DNA of 64,000 nucleotides from an uncultured Candidatus Pelagibacter sp. (GTDB lineage: Bacteria > Pseudomonadota > Alphaproteobacteria > Pelagibacterales > Pelagibacteraceae): contig NZ_CALSOW010000001.1 of assembly GCF_943788075.1 (NCBI RefSeq), positions 352,646 through 416,645 on the forward strand, read 5' to 3'. The notes beneath the pieces are model-generated. The model saw only the letters and a list, made by a program, of their open reading frames with translations. It was not told where the DNA came from and searched no databases. The position numbers and the translations under genes are program-made. Each line of letters opens with the position of its first letter. The first letter of the stretch is position 1. Shown here in pieces: positions 53,280 through 63,128 of this stretch.

Positions 53280-55816
53280 TTATAAAGCACCACAGCAATG
53301 CTTAAATTTTTTACCAGATCCACATGAGCAAGGTTCGTTTCTTCCAATTTTTTTCCCACTTTTAATTTGATCCACCATTGATTTTTTGTTTCTTCTGGTT
53401 GCTCTGTAACAACTTTTAAATTCATTAGAATGGTTACAAAATCTAATTTTAATTTATCAAGGAGGTTAGAAAATAAATCAAAAGCTTCTTTTTTGTACTC
53501 AATTAAAGGATCTCGTTGTCCATAAGATCTTAATCCAATTACCTGTCTTAGTTGTTCTAAATATTGAATATGGGATTTCCAGTTAAGATCTATTGATTGT
53601 AAGAAAATTCTTTTTTCAATTTCTTTTGCATGATCTTCGCCTAAAATTTTTATTCTTTCTTCTCTAGTTTTTGAAAATTTATTAATAATTTTTTCCCTTA
53701 GATCACTATCTTTCACAGAAATTAATTCTTTTAACTCCGAATCATCAAAACTTTTACCAACAATTAGTCTTAGACGATTACTAAATTCATTACTTTTGGG
53801 ATTTGATAAATTTTGTATTTTTAATTTGATGATATCTTCAATTATTTCCTTTAAAAATTCATCAGAATAGTCAAATATGCTTTGACTATTCATTGCATTT
53901 TTTCGTTGAGAAAATACGACATGTCTTTGATCATTTAAAACATTATCAAATTTTATTAGGTTTTTTCTAATGTCAAAGTTTCTAGCCTCAACTTTTTGTT
54001 GAGCTCTCTCTAAAGCTTTATTAATCCATGGGTGATCTATACTTTCTCCATCTTTAAGTCCCAATTTTTCTAGCATTTTATTCATAGACTCTGATCCAAA
54101 AATTCTCATTAGATCGTCTTCAAGACTTACATAAAAAATTGAGCTACCTTCATCGCCTTGTCTTCCAGCCCTTCCTCTTGCTTGATTATCAACTCTTCTT
54201 GACTCCATTCTTTCAGTTCCAACCACAAATAAACCACCTAAAGATTTTATTTTATTTTTATCTTGTTTAAGTTGAGTCTCGTCGATAGATCCTTTTTTAC
54301 CACCTAGCTGAATATCTACACCTCTTCCAGAAATACTTGTTGTTATAATCACTGATTTTTCTTTACCTGCATTAGCTATAATTTCTGCTTCATTTTCATG
54401 ATTTTTAGCATTTAATACAACATGCTTAATATTTTTTTTATTTAACAAGGTTGAATAAATTTCAGATTTGTTAATGCTAGATGTGAAAATTAAAATAGGT
54501 TGACCAGCGCTATGACGCTCAACAATGTTTTCAACAATTGAGTCATTTTTTTCATTCTCAGTTCTAAAAATTTGATCATTATAATCTTTTCTAATCATTT
54601 CATTATTAGTAGGGATAATAACAACAGTTAAATTATAAATTTCAAAAAATTCTTCAGCTTCAGTTGCTGCAGTACCGGTACATCCAGATATTTTTTTGTA
54701 AAGTTTAAAATAATTTTGATAAGTTATTGAAGCCAAGGTCTGATTTTCAGCTTGAATATTTATTCGTTCTTTTGCTTCTAACGCTTGATGTAAACCATCT
54801 CCAAATCTTCTTCCTTCCAGTATTCTACCTGTGAGTTCATCTATAATTTTTAAGCTTTCATCTTTAACAATATAATCTTTACCTTTTTCAAATAAATGAT
54901 TAGCCCGAAGTGCTTGATTAACATGATGAACTAGATGTAAATTTTCTGGATCATAAAAGTTATTATTTTTTAAAATACCAGCATTAGAAAAAATTCTTTC
55001 TACATTATTAATTCCATCATTAGTTAAAAGAATACTTTTTTCTTTTTCATCTATTTCATAATCTTTATCACTTAACTGTCTTACTAGTTTGTCAATAGCA
55101 AGATACTGGGCAGTTTTATCTTCAGCTGAACCAGATATGACCAATGGAGTTCTAGCCTCATCGATTAGACAAGAATCTATTTCATCAACAATAGAAAATG
55201 AATGTTCTCTTTGAACCATTTCATTTTCTGAAAATTTCATATTATCTCTAAGATAATCAAACCCTAGTTCACTGTTAGTTGCATAGGTGATATCACAATT
55301 ATAATTTCTCTTTCTTTCATTATCATCTTGATCGTTATTGATGTAGCCTGATGTTAAACCTAAAAAGTTATATATTTGACCCATTTCTATGGAGTCTCTT
55401 TTTGCAAGGTAATCGTTCACAGTAACAATATGAACACCTTTTTCAGTTAGAGCATTTAAGTAAGCAGCTAGAGAAATTGTAAGAGTTTTTCCTTCCCCAG
55501 TTCTCATTTCAGCAATCTTCCCCTCGTGAAGAACAACTCCTCCTATAATTTGAACATCAAAGTGTCTTTCATTTCTAGTTCTTTTTGAGGCCTCTCTCAC
55601 CAATGCAAAAGCCTGTGGCAAAAGTTCATCCAAGGTTTTTCCTTGCTTAATTTTTTCTTTATATTCTTGAGTTTTTTTTGGGAAATCTAAGTTATCAAGT
55701 TTTTTAAATTCATCCTCAAGTGAATTTATTGTTTTTACAATTTTACCAATTCGATCTAACTCTTTTTGATTGCTAGATTTAATAAATTTTGTAATTAAAT
55801 TTAATGGGTTAAACAT
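53280..55816 (-). CDS. secA: Preprotein translocase ATPase SecA (one frameshift at the C-terminus)
   Basis: The track's 847-aa ORF ends in a wrong frame. ATPase motifs: [13 protein letters not shown] (Walker A), [18 protein letters not shown] (DEAD region), and [17 protein letters not shown]. Near 53382-53387 one A is missing from an A-run; adding it changes the tail to [20 protein letters not shown] then [15 protein letters not shown], restoring the SEC-C zinc motif C-x-C-x8-C-C and a stop at 53280. Repaired length about 845 aa. It drives Sec export through SecYEG. Confidence 0.94.
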
Positions 55817-55881
55817 GAGTATTTGATTTATTGTTTACTTATATTGTTTAATATATGAATTAAATAATTATTTTAAACACT

Positions 55882-57183
55882 ATGGGAATTAATTTATCAA
55901 ATTTTTTATCTTCTAAATCAAAAAATGCTAGAATGATCGATTTTCAAGACCTAGATCATGTTGATGGTCTGTCTATTTCTGTAGTAAGTGCAAATTTGTA
56001 CAATGATAATAGAGATGACTTATCTATGTTTTATTTTAGAGATGGAGCAAATTATGCTTCAGTATATACGAGGTCAAAAATAGTATCTGAGAATATTAAA
56101 TGGAATCAAAATCAAAACAGCAAAAGAATTTATTCTCTTCTAGTTAATACCCGGAATGCTAACGCTTTTACAGGCAAACAAGGATATTTAAGTTTAAAAA
56201 AATTGTCAGAAATTATTTCATCTGAATTAACAAAAAAACAAGAGCAAGATGAGGATATCTCAAAAAAAATTACTCCAAAAGATATAATGTTTGGTTGCAC
56301 AGGAACTATAGGGGAACCTTATCCCTATGAGAAAATTTCTTATCATATTCCAAATTTAATTAATAAAATTAAATATACACAAAATAAATTTATTTGGATG
56401 AAAGCCGCACTTGGTATTATGACAACTGATACTAAGCCAAAGTTAGCAATGGAAGAATGTACAATTGGAAATAAAAAAATTAAGATTTATGGAATAGCAA
56501 AAGGCTCAGGCATGATCCATCCTAATATGGCAACTACATTAGCTTATATTTTCACAGATGCTAATCTGTCTAATAATATTTTAAATAAGCTACTTAAAAA
56601 AAATATAACAACGACTTTTAATGCCATAACTTGCGATGGGGATACAAGTACTAATGATATGGCGACTATCTTTGCAACTTGTAAAGCAGATAACGTTCAA
56701 ATTAAAAATATAAATGACAAAAAGATACAAAATTTCGATAAGGCGTTAAATAGTGTTTTGTTAAATTTGGCAAAAAGGGTAGTTTTAGATGGAGAGGGAT
56801 CTTCAAAGTTTGTGACGGTTAATGTTAAAAAATGTAAATCAGAAATAGAAGCAAAGCAGATTGGTCTTTCAATTGCCAATTCCCCATTAGTTAAAACTGC
56901 AATTGCTGGCGAAGATCCTAACTGGGGTAGAATAATTATGGCAATAGGTAAAGCTGGACCAAAGATAAATTTGAAAAAACTTTCAATTAAATTTGGAAAT
57001 TCGAAAATTGTTCAAGATGGAAAATTACATCAGGGTTACGATGAATCAAGAACTTCTGAGTATATGAAAAATGACAATATCGATCTTCATGTTGAAATTT
57101 TTACTGGAAAGAAAAGTTTTACTGTTTACACAATGGATTTTACAAAAAAATATATTGATATTAATGCAGATTACAGAAGCTAG
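55882..57183 (+). CDS. argJ: Glutamate N-acetyltransferase / amino-acid acetyltransferase
   Basis: 433 aa. ArgJ signatures: NTRNANAFTGKQG, MFGCTGTIGEPYP, KGSGMIHPNMATTLAYIFTDA with the autocatalytic Thr, TFNAITCDGDTSTNDM, and DPNWGRIIMAIGKAG. The precursor self-cleaves at the Met-Ala-Thr site; the enzyme recycles acetyl groups in arginine synthesis. It is divergent from secA, 65 bp away. Other arg genes in the window are argB, argD and argF, not clustered. Confidence 0.95.
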   Translation: MGINLSNFLSSKSKNARMIDFQDLDHVDGLSISVVSANLYNDNRDDLSMFYFRDGANYASVYTRSKIVSENIKWNQNQNSKRIYSLLVNTRNANAFTGKQGYLSLKKLSEIISSELTKKQEQDEDISKKITPKDIMFGCTGTIGEPYPYEKISYHIPNLINKIKYTQNKFIWMKAALGIMTTDTKPKLAMEECTIGNKKIKIYGIAKGSGMIHPNMATTLAYIFTDANLSNNILNKLLKKNITTTFNAITCDGDTSTNDMATIFATCKADNVQIKNINDKKIQNFDKALNSVLLNLAKRVVLDGEGSSKFVTVNVKKCKSEIEAKQIGLSIANSPLVKTAIAGEDPNWGRIIMAIGKAGPKINLKKLSIKFGNSKIVQDGKLHQGYDESRTSEYMKNDNIDLHVEIFTGKKSFTVYTMDFTKKYIDINADYRS

Positions 57184-57222
57184 TTGTATTAAAAATTTTA
57201 CTATAATTATTAATTCTATCAA

Positions 57223-57651
57223 ATGATCAAATATAAATTGGCATGTGCAAATTGTGAGACTAATTTTGATAGTTGGTTTGCCTCATCTAAAGAATTTGAA
57301 AAATTAAAAAAAAAAAATCTTTTAGTCTGTCATATTTGCAACTCTGCAAAAGTAGATAAAACACTTATGGCACCAAGTGTAAGGAATAATAAAAAAGATA
57401 TAAAAAATGACTTGCAATTAGATAAATATGAAAATGTGAAAAAAACTCTTAAAAGTTATCAAAAATTTGTTAAAGAAAATTTTAAGTTTGTTGGTGAAAA
57501 TTTTGCTTATGAAGCCCGATCCATACACTATAGCCCTCCAAAAAAAACCAAAGGTATCTATGGAAATGCTACCAAAAAAGATCTTATGGAACTTAAGGAA
57601 GAAGGTATTGATATTCAGGTAATACCATGGGTAGATGACAAAGATAATTAG
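57223..57651 (+). CDS. DUF1178 family protein
   Basis: 142 aa. N-terminal zinc-ribbon-like pattern MIKYKLACANCETNFDSWFAS and VCHICNSAKVDKTLMAP, with the C-terminal ATKKDLMELKEEGIDIQVIPW, matches DUF1178, a common alphaproteobacterial protein of unknown function. It overlaps the convergent ubiG stop by 4 bp. Confidence 0.82.
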   Translation: MIKYKLACANCETNFDSWFASSKEFEKLKKKNLLVCHICNSAKVDKTLMAPSVRNNKKDIKNDLQLDKYENVKKTLKSYQKFVKENFKFVGENFAYEARSIHYSPPKKTKGIYGNATKKDLMELKEEGIDIQVIPWVDDKDN

Positions 57652-58370
57652 AGTTTGATAGATTTTATAATATAATTAATTGAAGTATCTGAAGAAATGC
57701 TCCATTCATCTTTTATTATATTAAAATTCATCCCATCTAACTTTTCTAACTTTAAATTATTTTTGCTTAATATTTTCTTAAGATCTTCTGGTCTTACAAA
57801 TTTTTCCCAATCATGAGTTCCTATAGGAAGCCATCTTAGAACATATTCTGCACCAATTATTGCAAACATATATGATTTTAAAGTTTTATTAAGAGTTGCA
57901 ATAAACATGAGACCATCTTTTTTAAGAAGTTTGGAGCATGAATTTATGAAAAAATTAATATCTTCAACATGTTCTATTATTTCCATATTTAAAATAACAT
58001 CAAATTTTTTTTTAATTTTTAATTTTTCAGGTGATGAACATAAATAATTAATTTTAAGATTATTTTTTTTTGCATGTAACTTTGCAATGGTAATATTTTT
58101 ATTTGATGCATCAATTCCAGTCACATTTGCACCCAATCTTGTCATTGGTTCAGAAAGAAGTCCACCTCCACATCCTATATCTAATATATTAATTTTATCT
58201 AAAGGTCTTTTTTTAGCTTTTAATTTAAAGTTATTAATAATATTTTCTTTTATATATTTAATTCTTATTGGGTTAAATTTATGAAGTGGCTTAAATTTTC
58301 CACTTGGATCCCACCATTCAGCTGCCATTTTTGAAAATTTTTCAATTTCTTTTTTATTTACGCTGCTCAT
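57648..58370 (-). CDS. ubiG: Ubiquinone biosynthesis O-methyltransferase
   Basis: 240 aa SAM methyltransferase. FSKMAAEWWDPSGKFKPLHKFNPIRI at the N-terminus is specific to UbiG; motif I is ILDIGCGGGLLSEPM, and NMEIIEHVED and GLMFIATLNKTLKSY follow. It performs two O-methylations in ubiquinone synthesis. ubiG divergent from lysC is a standard alphaproteobacterial arrangement. Confidence 0.95.
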   Translation of the reverse strand: MSSVNKKEIEKFSKMAAEWWDPSGKFKPLHKFNPIRIKYIKENIINNFKLKAKKRPLDKINILDIGCGGGLLSEPMTRLGANVTGIDASNKNITIAKLHAKKNNLKINYLCSSPEKLKIKKKFDVILNMEIIEHVEDINFFINSCSKLLKKDGLMFIATLNKTLKSYMFAIIGAEYVLRWLPIGTHDWEKFVRPEDLKKILSKNNLKLEKLDGMNFNIIKDEWSISSDTSINYIIKSIKL

Positions 58371-58448
58371 AATAGATAATTAGTTGACATAACAACTAAG
58401 ATGTATTTTATCAATTGTTTATTAAATTATAATAAATAAATTTGATCA

Positions 58449-59660
58449 ATGAAAACTGTTGTTTTAAAGTTTGGTGGAACTTCTGTAGGAAGTATCGATA
58501 GAATTAAAAAAGTATGTAAAATTATATCTTCTTACAAAAAGAAGAAATACAAAGTAGTGGTGATTTCCTCTGCTATGAGTGGTGTTACTAATGAACTAGT
58601 TAATAAGTCTAAATTAATTAGTAATAATTTTGATAAAGCAGAATATGACACTTTATTATCTACAGGGGAGCAAGTTTCCTGTGCTTTAATAGCTGGAAGG
58701 TTGAATCATATTGGGTTTAAATCTAGATCTTGGTTATCCTGGCAAATACCAATTATCACTGAAGGTCCTTACTCAGCAGCAAGGATTAATAAAGTTGTTT
58801 CAAAAGAAGTACTAAACTATCTTAAAAGTGGAGGTATCCCTGTAATCACAGGTTTTCAAGGAATAAATAAAAATTATAGGTTAACAACTATTGGTAGAAG
58901 TGGCTCAGATGCTACAGCAATTATGTTAGCTAAATTTGTTAAAGCAGATGAGTGTATTATTTATACTGATGTAGATGGTGTTTATACGACAGACCCTCGA
59001 CAGTACAAAAATGCTAAAAAAATTAAAAAAATATTTTATGATGAAATGTTAGAAATGGCATCTTTAGGTTCAAAGGTTATGCAGCCAACTTCTGTACAAG
59101 ATGCAAAATTGAATAAAATAAATATACAAGTTAAGTCCTCATTTGTTTCAAAGCCTGGAACATTAATCACAAATTCAGCTAAAGCATTTAGTGATCAAAT
59201 TATAACTGGAATTTCATCAACAAAAAATGATGCAAAAATTACAATTGAGGGAGTTAAAGATAGACCAGGAGTTGCAGCGTCTATTTTTAAACCTTTATCT
59301 CAAAATCTAGTAAATGTTGATATGGTTGTTCAAAATATTTCGCTCAATGGCAAAGAAACAGATCTTACATTTACGATCAAATCAGATGACTTAAAAAAAA
59401 CAGAGAAATTTATAAAACAGAATAAAAAAATATCCTATAAAAAATTATCTTTCGATAAAAATGTATCCAAAGTTTCAATAATTGGAGTTGGAATGATAAC
59501 AACTCCTGGAATAACTTATCGAATGTTTCAAGCTTTAGCTTCAAAAAAGATAAATATCTTGGTAATATCTACATCTGAAATTAAAATTTCAGTTTTAGTT
59601 GCTACTAATCAAGTAAAAAAAGCTATAGCAGTATTGCATAAAGAATTTAAATTAGACTAA
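58449..59660 (+). CDS. lysC: Aspartate kinase
   Basis: 403 aa. Kinase domain with [41 protein letters not shown] and [14 protein letters not shown], then two ACT domains ([23 protein letters not shown] and [19 protein letters not shown]) that bind lysine/threonine as feedback inhibitors. First step to lysine, threonine and methionine. ispG follows 5 bp later, where other alphaproteobacteria often carry ptsP. Confidence 0.95.
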   Translation: MKTVVLKFGGTSVGSIDRIKKVCKIISSYKKKKYKVVVISSAMSGVTNELVNKSKLISNNFDKAEYDTLLSTGEQVSCALIAGRLNHIGFKSRSWLSWQIPIITEGPYSAARINKVVSKEVLNYLKSGGIPVITGFQGINKNYRLTTIGRSGSDATAIMLAKFVKADECIIYTDVDGVYTTDPRQYKNAKKIKKIFYDEMLEMASLGSKVMQPTSVQDAKLNKINIQVKSSFVSKPGTLITNSAKAFSDQIITGISSTKNDAKITIEGVKDRPGVAASIFKPLSQNLVNVDMVVQNISLNGKETDLTFTIKSDDLKKTEKFIKQNKKISYKKLSFDKNVSKVSIIGVGMITTPGITYRMFQALASKKINILVISTSEIKISVLVATNQVKKAIAVLHKEFKLD

Positions 59661-59665
59661 ATTTT

Positions 59666-60772
59666 ATGAGCCTCAGGCCCTTCAGAAATATTGATCGAAA
59701 AAAAACCAGAGTAATAAATATTGGTGATGTAAAAATAGGTGGGGACAATCCGATTTCAGTTCAGTCAATGACAAACACTTTAACAACTGATGTTAGAGCA
59801 ACAATTAATCAAATAAATGCAATTCACGAAGAAGGTGCAGACATCGTAAGAGTTTCATGTCCAGATGAACAGTCTACAAAGGCGCTAAAAGAAATAACGC
59901 AAAATGTAAAATTACCTGTCATTGCTGACATCCATTTTCATTACAAAAGAGCAATTGAGGCTGCTGAAAATGGAGCTAAATGTTTAAGAATAAACCCAGG
60001 TAATATTGGTGAAAAACAAAAAATTCATGACGTATTAACTGCTGCCAAAAATAATGATTGTTCAATAAGGATTGGGGTTAATGCAGGGTCACTAGAAAAA
60101 GATATTCTTGAAAAATACAAAGAACCTTGCCCAGAAGCTTTGGTAGAAAGTGCTTTAAGAAATATTAAAATTTTAGAAGATCAAAATTTTTTTAACTTCA
60201 AAGTTAGCGTAAAGTCATCAGATATTTTTTTATCAATTGCAGCTTACCGCCAGCTTTCAAAAGCAATGGATTACCCACTCCACCTTGGTATAACAGAGGC
60301 TGGCAGTTTTGTTTCTGGAAGTGTCAAATCATCAATTGGGCTTGGAGCGTTACTTTTAGATGGAATTGGAGATACTATCAGAATATCACTTTCAGATGAC
60401 CCAGTAAAAGAGATAAAAGTTGGCAATGAGATTTTAAAGTCATTAGGATTAAGAAATAGAGGAGTTAAAATTATATCCTGTCCATCATGTGCAAGACAAG
60501 CATTTCAAGTAATTGACACTGTTAAAATTTTAGAAGAAAAATTATCACATATTAAAACTCCAGTTTCCCTATCAATAATTGGATGTGTAGTGAATGGTCC
60601 TGGTGAAGCAGCAATGACAGACGTGGGTATTACAGGTGGTGGAAAAGGTAACAATATGCTTTATCTTTCTGGTGTTCAGAGTAAAAAAGTCTTAACAAAT
60701 GAAATAATTGACAAAGTTGTAGCTGAAGTAGAAAAAAAAGCTTTAGAGTTAGAAAAAAATAATGATACCTAA
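59666..60772 (+). CDS. ispG: 4-hydroxy-3-methylbut-2-en-1-yl diphosphate synthase (GcpE)
   Basis: 368 aa. Motifs: [51 protein letters not shown], and the [4Fe-4S] cysteines in [13 protein letters not shown] and [13 protein letters not shown]. It catalyses the penultimate step of the MEP isoprenoid pathway. It overlaps prfA by 11 bp. Confidence 0.95.
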   Translation: MSLRPFRNIDRKKTRVINIGDVKIGGDNPISVQSMTNTLTTDVRATINQINAIHEEGADIVRVSCPDEQSTKALKEITQNVKLPVIADIHFHYKRAIEAAENGAKCLRINPGNIGEKQKIHDVLTAAKNNDCSIRIGVNAGSLEKDILEKYKEPCPEALVESALRNIKILEDQNFFNFKVSVKSSDIFLSIAAYRQLSKAMDYPLHLGITEAGSFVSGSVKSSIGLGALLLDGIGDTIRISLSDDPVKEIKVGNEILKSLGLRNRGVKIISCPSCARQAFQVIDTVKILEEKLSHIKTPVSLSIIGCVVNGPGEAAMTDVGITGGGKGNNMLYLSGVQSKKVLTNEIIDKVVAEVEKKALELEKNNDT

Positions 60773-61835
60773 AAAAACAATTGAAGAACTTATGTCAAGG
60801 CATTCAACTTTAGAAAAAGATCTGTCTTCTGGTGAAATAGACAAAAAACTATTTGCAGAAAAATCAAAAGAGTATTCTGATATTAACGAAATCATAGAAA
60901 ATGCCAGTAAATATTTATCATACGATGATGATAAAAAAGATCTAGAAAAAATTTTAAACGACAGTTCTGCAGATAAAGAATTAAAAGATATGGCCGAACT
61001 TGAATTGTCAGATTTAAAGATTGAATTTGAAATAAATGAAAAAAAATTGAAATTATTTTTACTTCCAAAAGATGAGGCAGATAAAAAAAATGCTATTATA
61101 GAAATTAGAGCAGGAACTGGAGGATTAGAAGCAAGCTTATTTGCTTCAGATCTTTTTAAGATGTACGAAAAAGTGAGTCATAAAAAAAAATGGGCATTAG
61201 AATTAATTTCAATTTCCAGGAGTGATGCTGGAGGGTTAAAAGAGGTTATAGCATCAATAAAAGGAACCAATATTTATTCAACTTTAAAATATGAAAGTGG
61301 AGTTCATAGAGTTCAAAGAGTGCCAGATACTGAGACACAAGGGAGAGTTCATACTTCAGCTGCAACAGTAGCAGTATTGCCTGAAGCAGAGGAGGTTGAT
61401 TTAAAAATAAATGAGTCTGATTTAAGGATAGATGTTTTTAGAGCAGGTGGGCCAGGAGGACAGTCAGTAAATACAACTGATAGTGCAGTTAGAATTACCC
61501 ATATTCCAACAGGATTATCAGTTTCACAACAAGATGAAAAATCCCAGCATAAAAATAAAGCAAAAGGTATGAAAATTTTAAGGTCAAGGTTATATGAATT
61601 AGAAAGATCAAGAATTGACCAAGAAAGGTCTCAAGATAGAAAAACAAAAATAGGAACAGGGGATAGGTCTGAAAGAATTAGAACTTATAATTTTCCACAA
61701 GGAAGAGTGACAGATCATAGAATTAATTTAACACTTCATAGATTAGAAGAATTTTTAGAGGGAGAAGCTTTTGATGAAATGATTGAATCATTAACATTGC
61801 AAGCACAAGAAGAGAGTTTAAGTAGTTTAAATTAA
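60762..61835 (+). CDS. prfA: Peptide chain release factor 1
   Basis: 357 aa. The peptidyl-tRNA hydrolysis motif is in [22 protein letters not shown] (GGQ), and the codon-recognition loop region ([22 protein letters not shown]) matches RF1. It terminates at UAA and UAG. prmC, its methyltransferase, follows directly. Confidence 0.97.
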   Translation: MIPKKTIEELMSRHSTLEKDLSSGEIDKKLFAEKSKEYSDINEIIENASKYLSYDDDKKDLEKILNDSSADKELKDMAELELSDLKIEFEINEKKLKLFLLPKDEADKKNAIIEIRAGTGGLEASLFASDLFKMYEKVSHKKKWALELISISRSDAGGLKEVIASIKGTNIYSTLKYESGVHRVQRVPDTETQGRVHTSAATVAVLPEAEEVDLKINESDLRIDVFRAGGPGGQSVNTTDSAVRITHIPTGLSVSQQDEKSQHKNKAKGMKILRSRLYELERSRIDQERSQDRKTKIGTGDRSERIRTYNFPQGRVTDHRINLTLHRLEEFLEGEAFDEMIESLTLQAQEESLSSLN

Positions 61836-62678
61836 ATGAATATTCAGTCAGCAGTTATAGAGGGAACTAAGGTTTTAAAAGATAAATCTATTCCATCAGC
61901 TCAACTCGACACAGAAATTTTAATGGCTAAAGCTTTAGATAAAAATCGTGAATACATAATTTTAAATCATGATAAAGTTTTAAATGTTGAAAATTTAGAA
62001 TATTTTAAAAAACTGGTTAAAGAACGAGCTACAAGAAAACCAATAGCCTATCTTTTAAATAAAAAGTTTTTTTGGAAAAGTGAATTTTATGTCAATAATA
62101 ATACTTTAATACCACGTCCTGATACAGAAATTATAATAGAACAAATTTTAAAAGTTACCAAGAATAAGAATTATTTAAAAATTCTTGATATTGGAGTTGG
62201 CTCAGGGTGTATCCTCTTGAGTATTCTAAAAGAAAGAAAAAATTTTTATGGTTCAGGAGTAGATATTAGTAAAAATTCATTAGAAATATCAAAATTAAAT
62301 GCAAAAAAGCTATTTGTGGATGAAAGAGTAAAATTTTATAAATCAGATGTTGACAAATTTAATCAAGGCAAATATGATTTGATTGTTTCTAATCCCCCTT
62401 ATATTAAAAACAGCGATTTAAAATATTTGGAGAGTGATGTTCTAAAGTTTGAGCCCAAATTAGCTCTAGATGGTGGATTAGATGGTTTATCAGTAATCAG
62501 AAAAGTAGTTAAAAAATCATCTGAACTGTTAAAAAAAAATGGAAAATTTATTTTAGAGATTGGTTTTGATCAAAAAAGTAAAGTTATTAAATTATTAAAC
62601 AACAAAGGTTTTTATATAAACAGTACAGTTAGGGATCTTGCAAATAATGATCGTTGCATTGTCAGTACTAAAATTTAA
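61836..62678 (+). CDS. prmC: Release factor glutamine methyltransferase
   Basis: 280 aa. SAM-binding motif ILDIGVGSGCILLSIL and the signature NPPY in DLIVSNPPYIKNSDL, preceded by NTLIPRPDTEIIIEQ, are diagnostic. It methylates the glutamine of the RF1/RF2 GGQ motif. The ATG abuts the prfA stop. Confidence 0.95.
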   Translation: MNIQSAVIEGTKVLKDKSIPSAQLDTEILMAKALDKNREYIILNHDKVLNVENLEYFKKLVKERATRKPIAYLLNKKFFWKSEFYVNNNTLIPRPDTEIIIEQILKVTKNKNYLKILDIGVGSGCILLSILKERKNFYGSGVDISKNSLEISKLNAKKLFVDERVKFYKSDVDKFNQGKYDLIVSNPPYIKNSDLKYLESDVLKFEPKLALDGGLDGLSVIRKVVKKSSELLKKNGKFILEIGFDQKSKVIKLLNNKGFYINSTVRDLANNDRCIVSTKI

Positions 62679-62690
62679 CTAATCAAATAT

Positions 62691-63128
62691 ATGGTAACAT
62701 TTAGAAACAATAATAACGTTAGAAGAAATAATTTCAGAAGAAACGACAGAAATTTTAAAAGTAATGGAGATAGACCAAAATTTGGATCAAATTATTCAAA
62801 CAACGATAACTTTAAAAGAAAAGCTCCTGGTAGAAATAACCATAATGCTCCAAAATTAATAGAAAAATATAATGATTTGGCAAGAGAGGCCTCTTCTAAT
62901 GGAGACAAGATATTATCTGAAAATTATCTTCAACATGCAGATCACTTTACAAGAATTTTGAATGAACAAGAAAATTATAAAAGAGTAAAATTTGCAGAGA
63001 GCAAATCTACAGAAAGCAACTCAGAAATACAGGAAACATCTGATAAATCTGAAGAAGTAAAAAATGAAAATAAGAATGTTGTGGCAGAGATTAAGCCCAA
63101 ATCTCAAAAAACAACTGATTCAAATTAG
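62691..63128 (+). CDS. DUF4167 family protein
   Basis: 145 aa. The N-terminus is Arg/Asn-rich and disordered (FRNNNNVRRNNFRRNDRNF), followed by the conserved helical core KLIEKYNDLAREASSNGD and NYLQHADHFTRIL, then a charged tail. This is the DUF4167 pattern, found after prmC in alphaproteobacteria. RNA binding is suggested by the composition only. It overlaps the convergent peptidase stop by 4 bp. Confidence 0.85.
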   Translation: MVTFRNNNNVRRNNFRRNDRNFKSNGDRPKFGSNYSNNDNFKRKAPGRNNHNAPKLIEKYNDLAREASSNGDKILSENYLQHADHFTRILNEQENYKRVKFAESKSTESNSEIQETSDKSEEVKNENKNVVAEIKPKSQKTTDSN

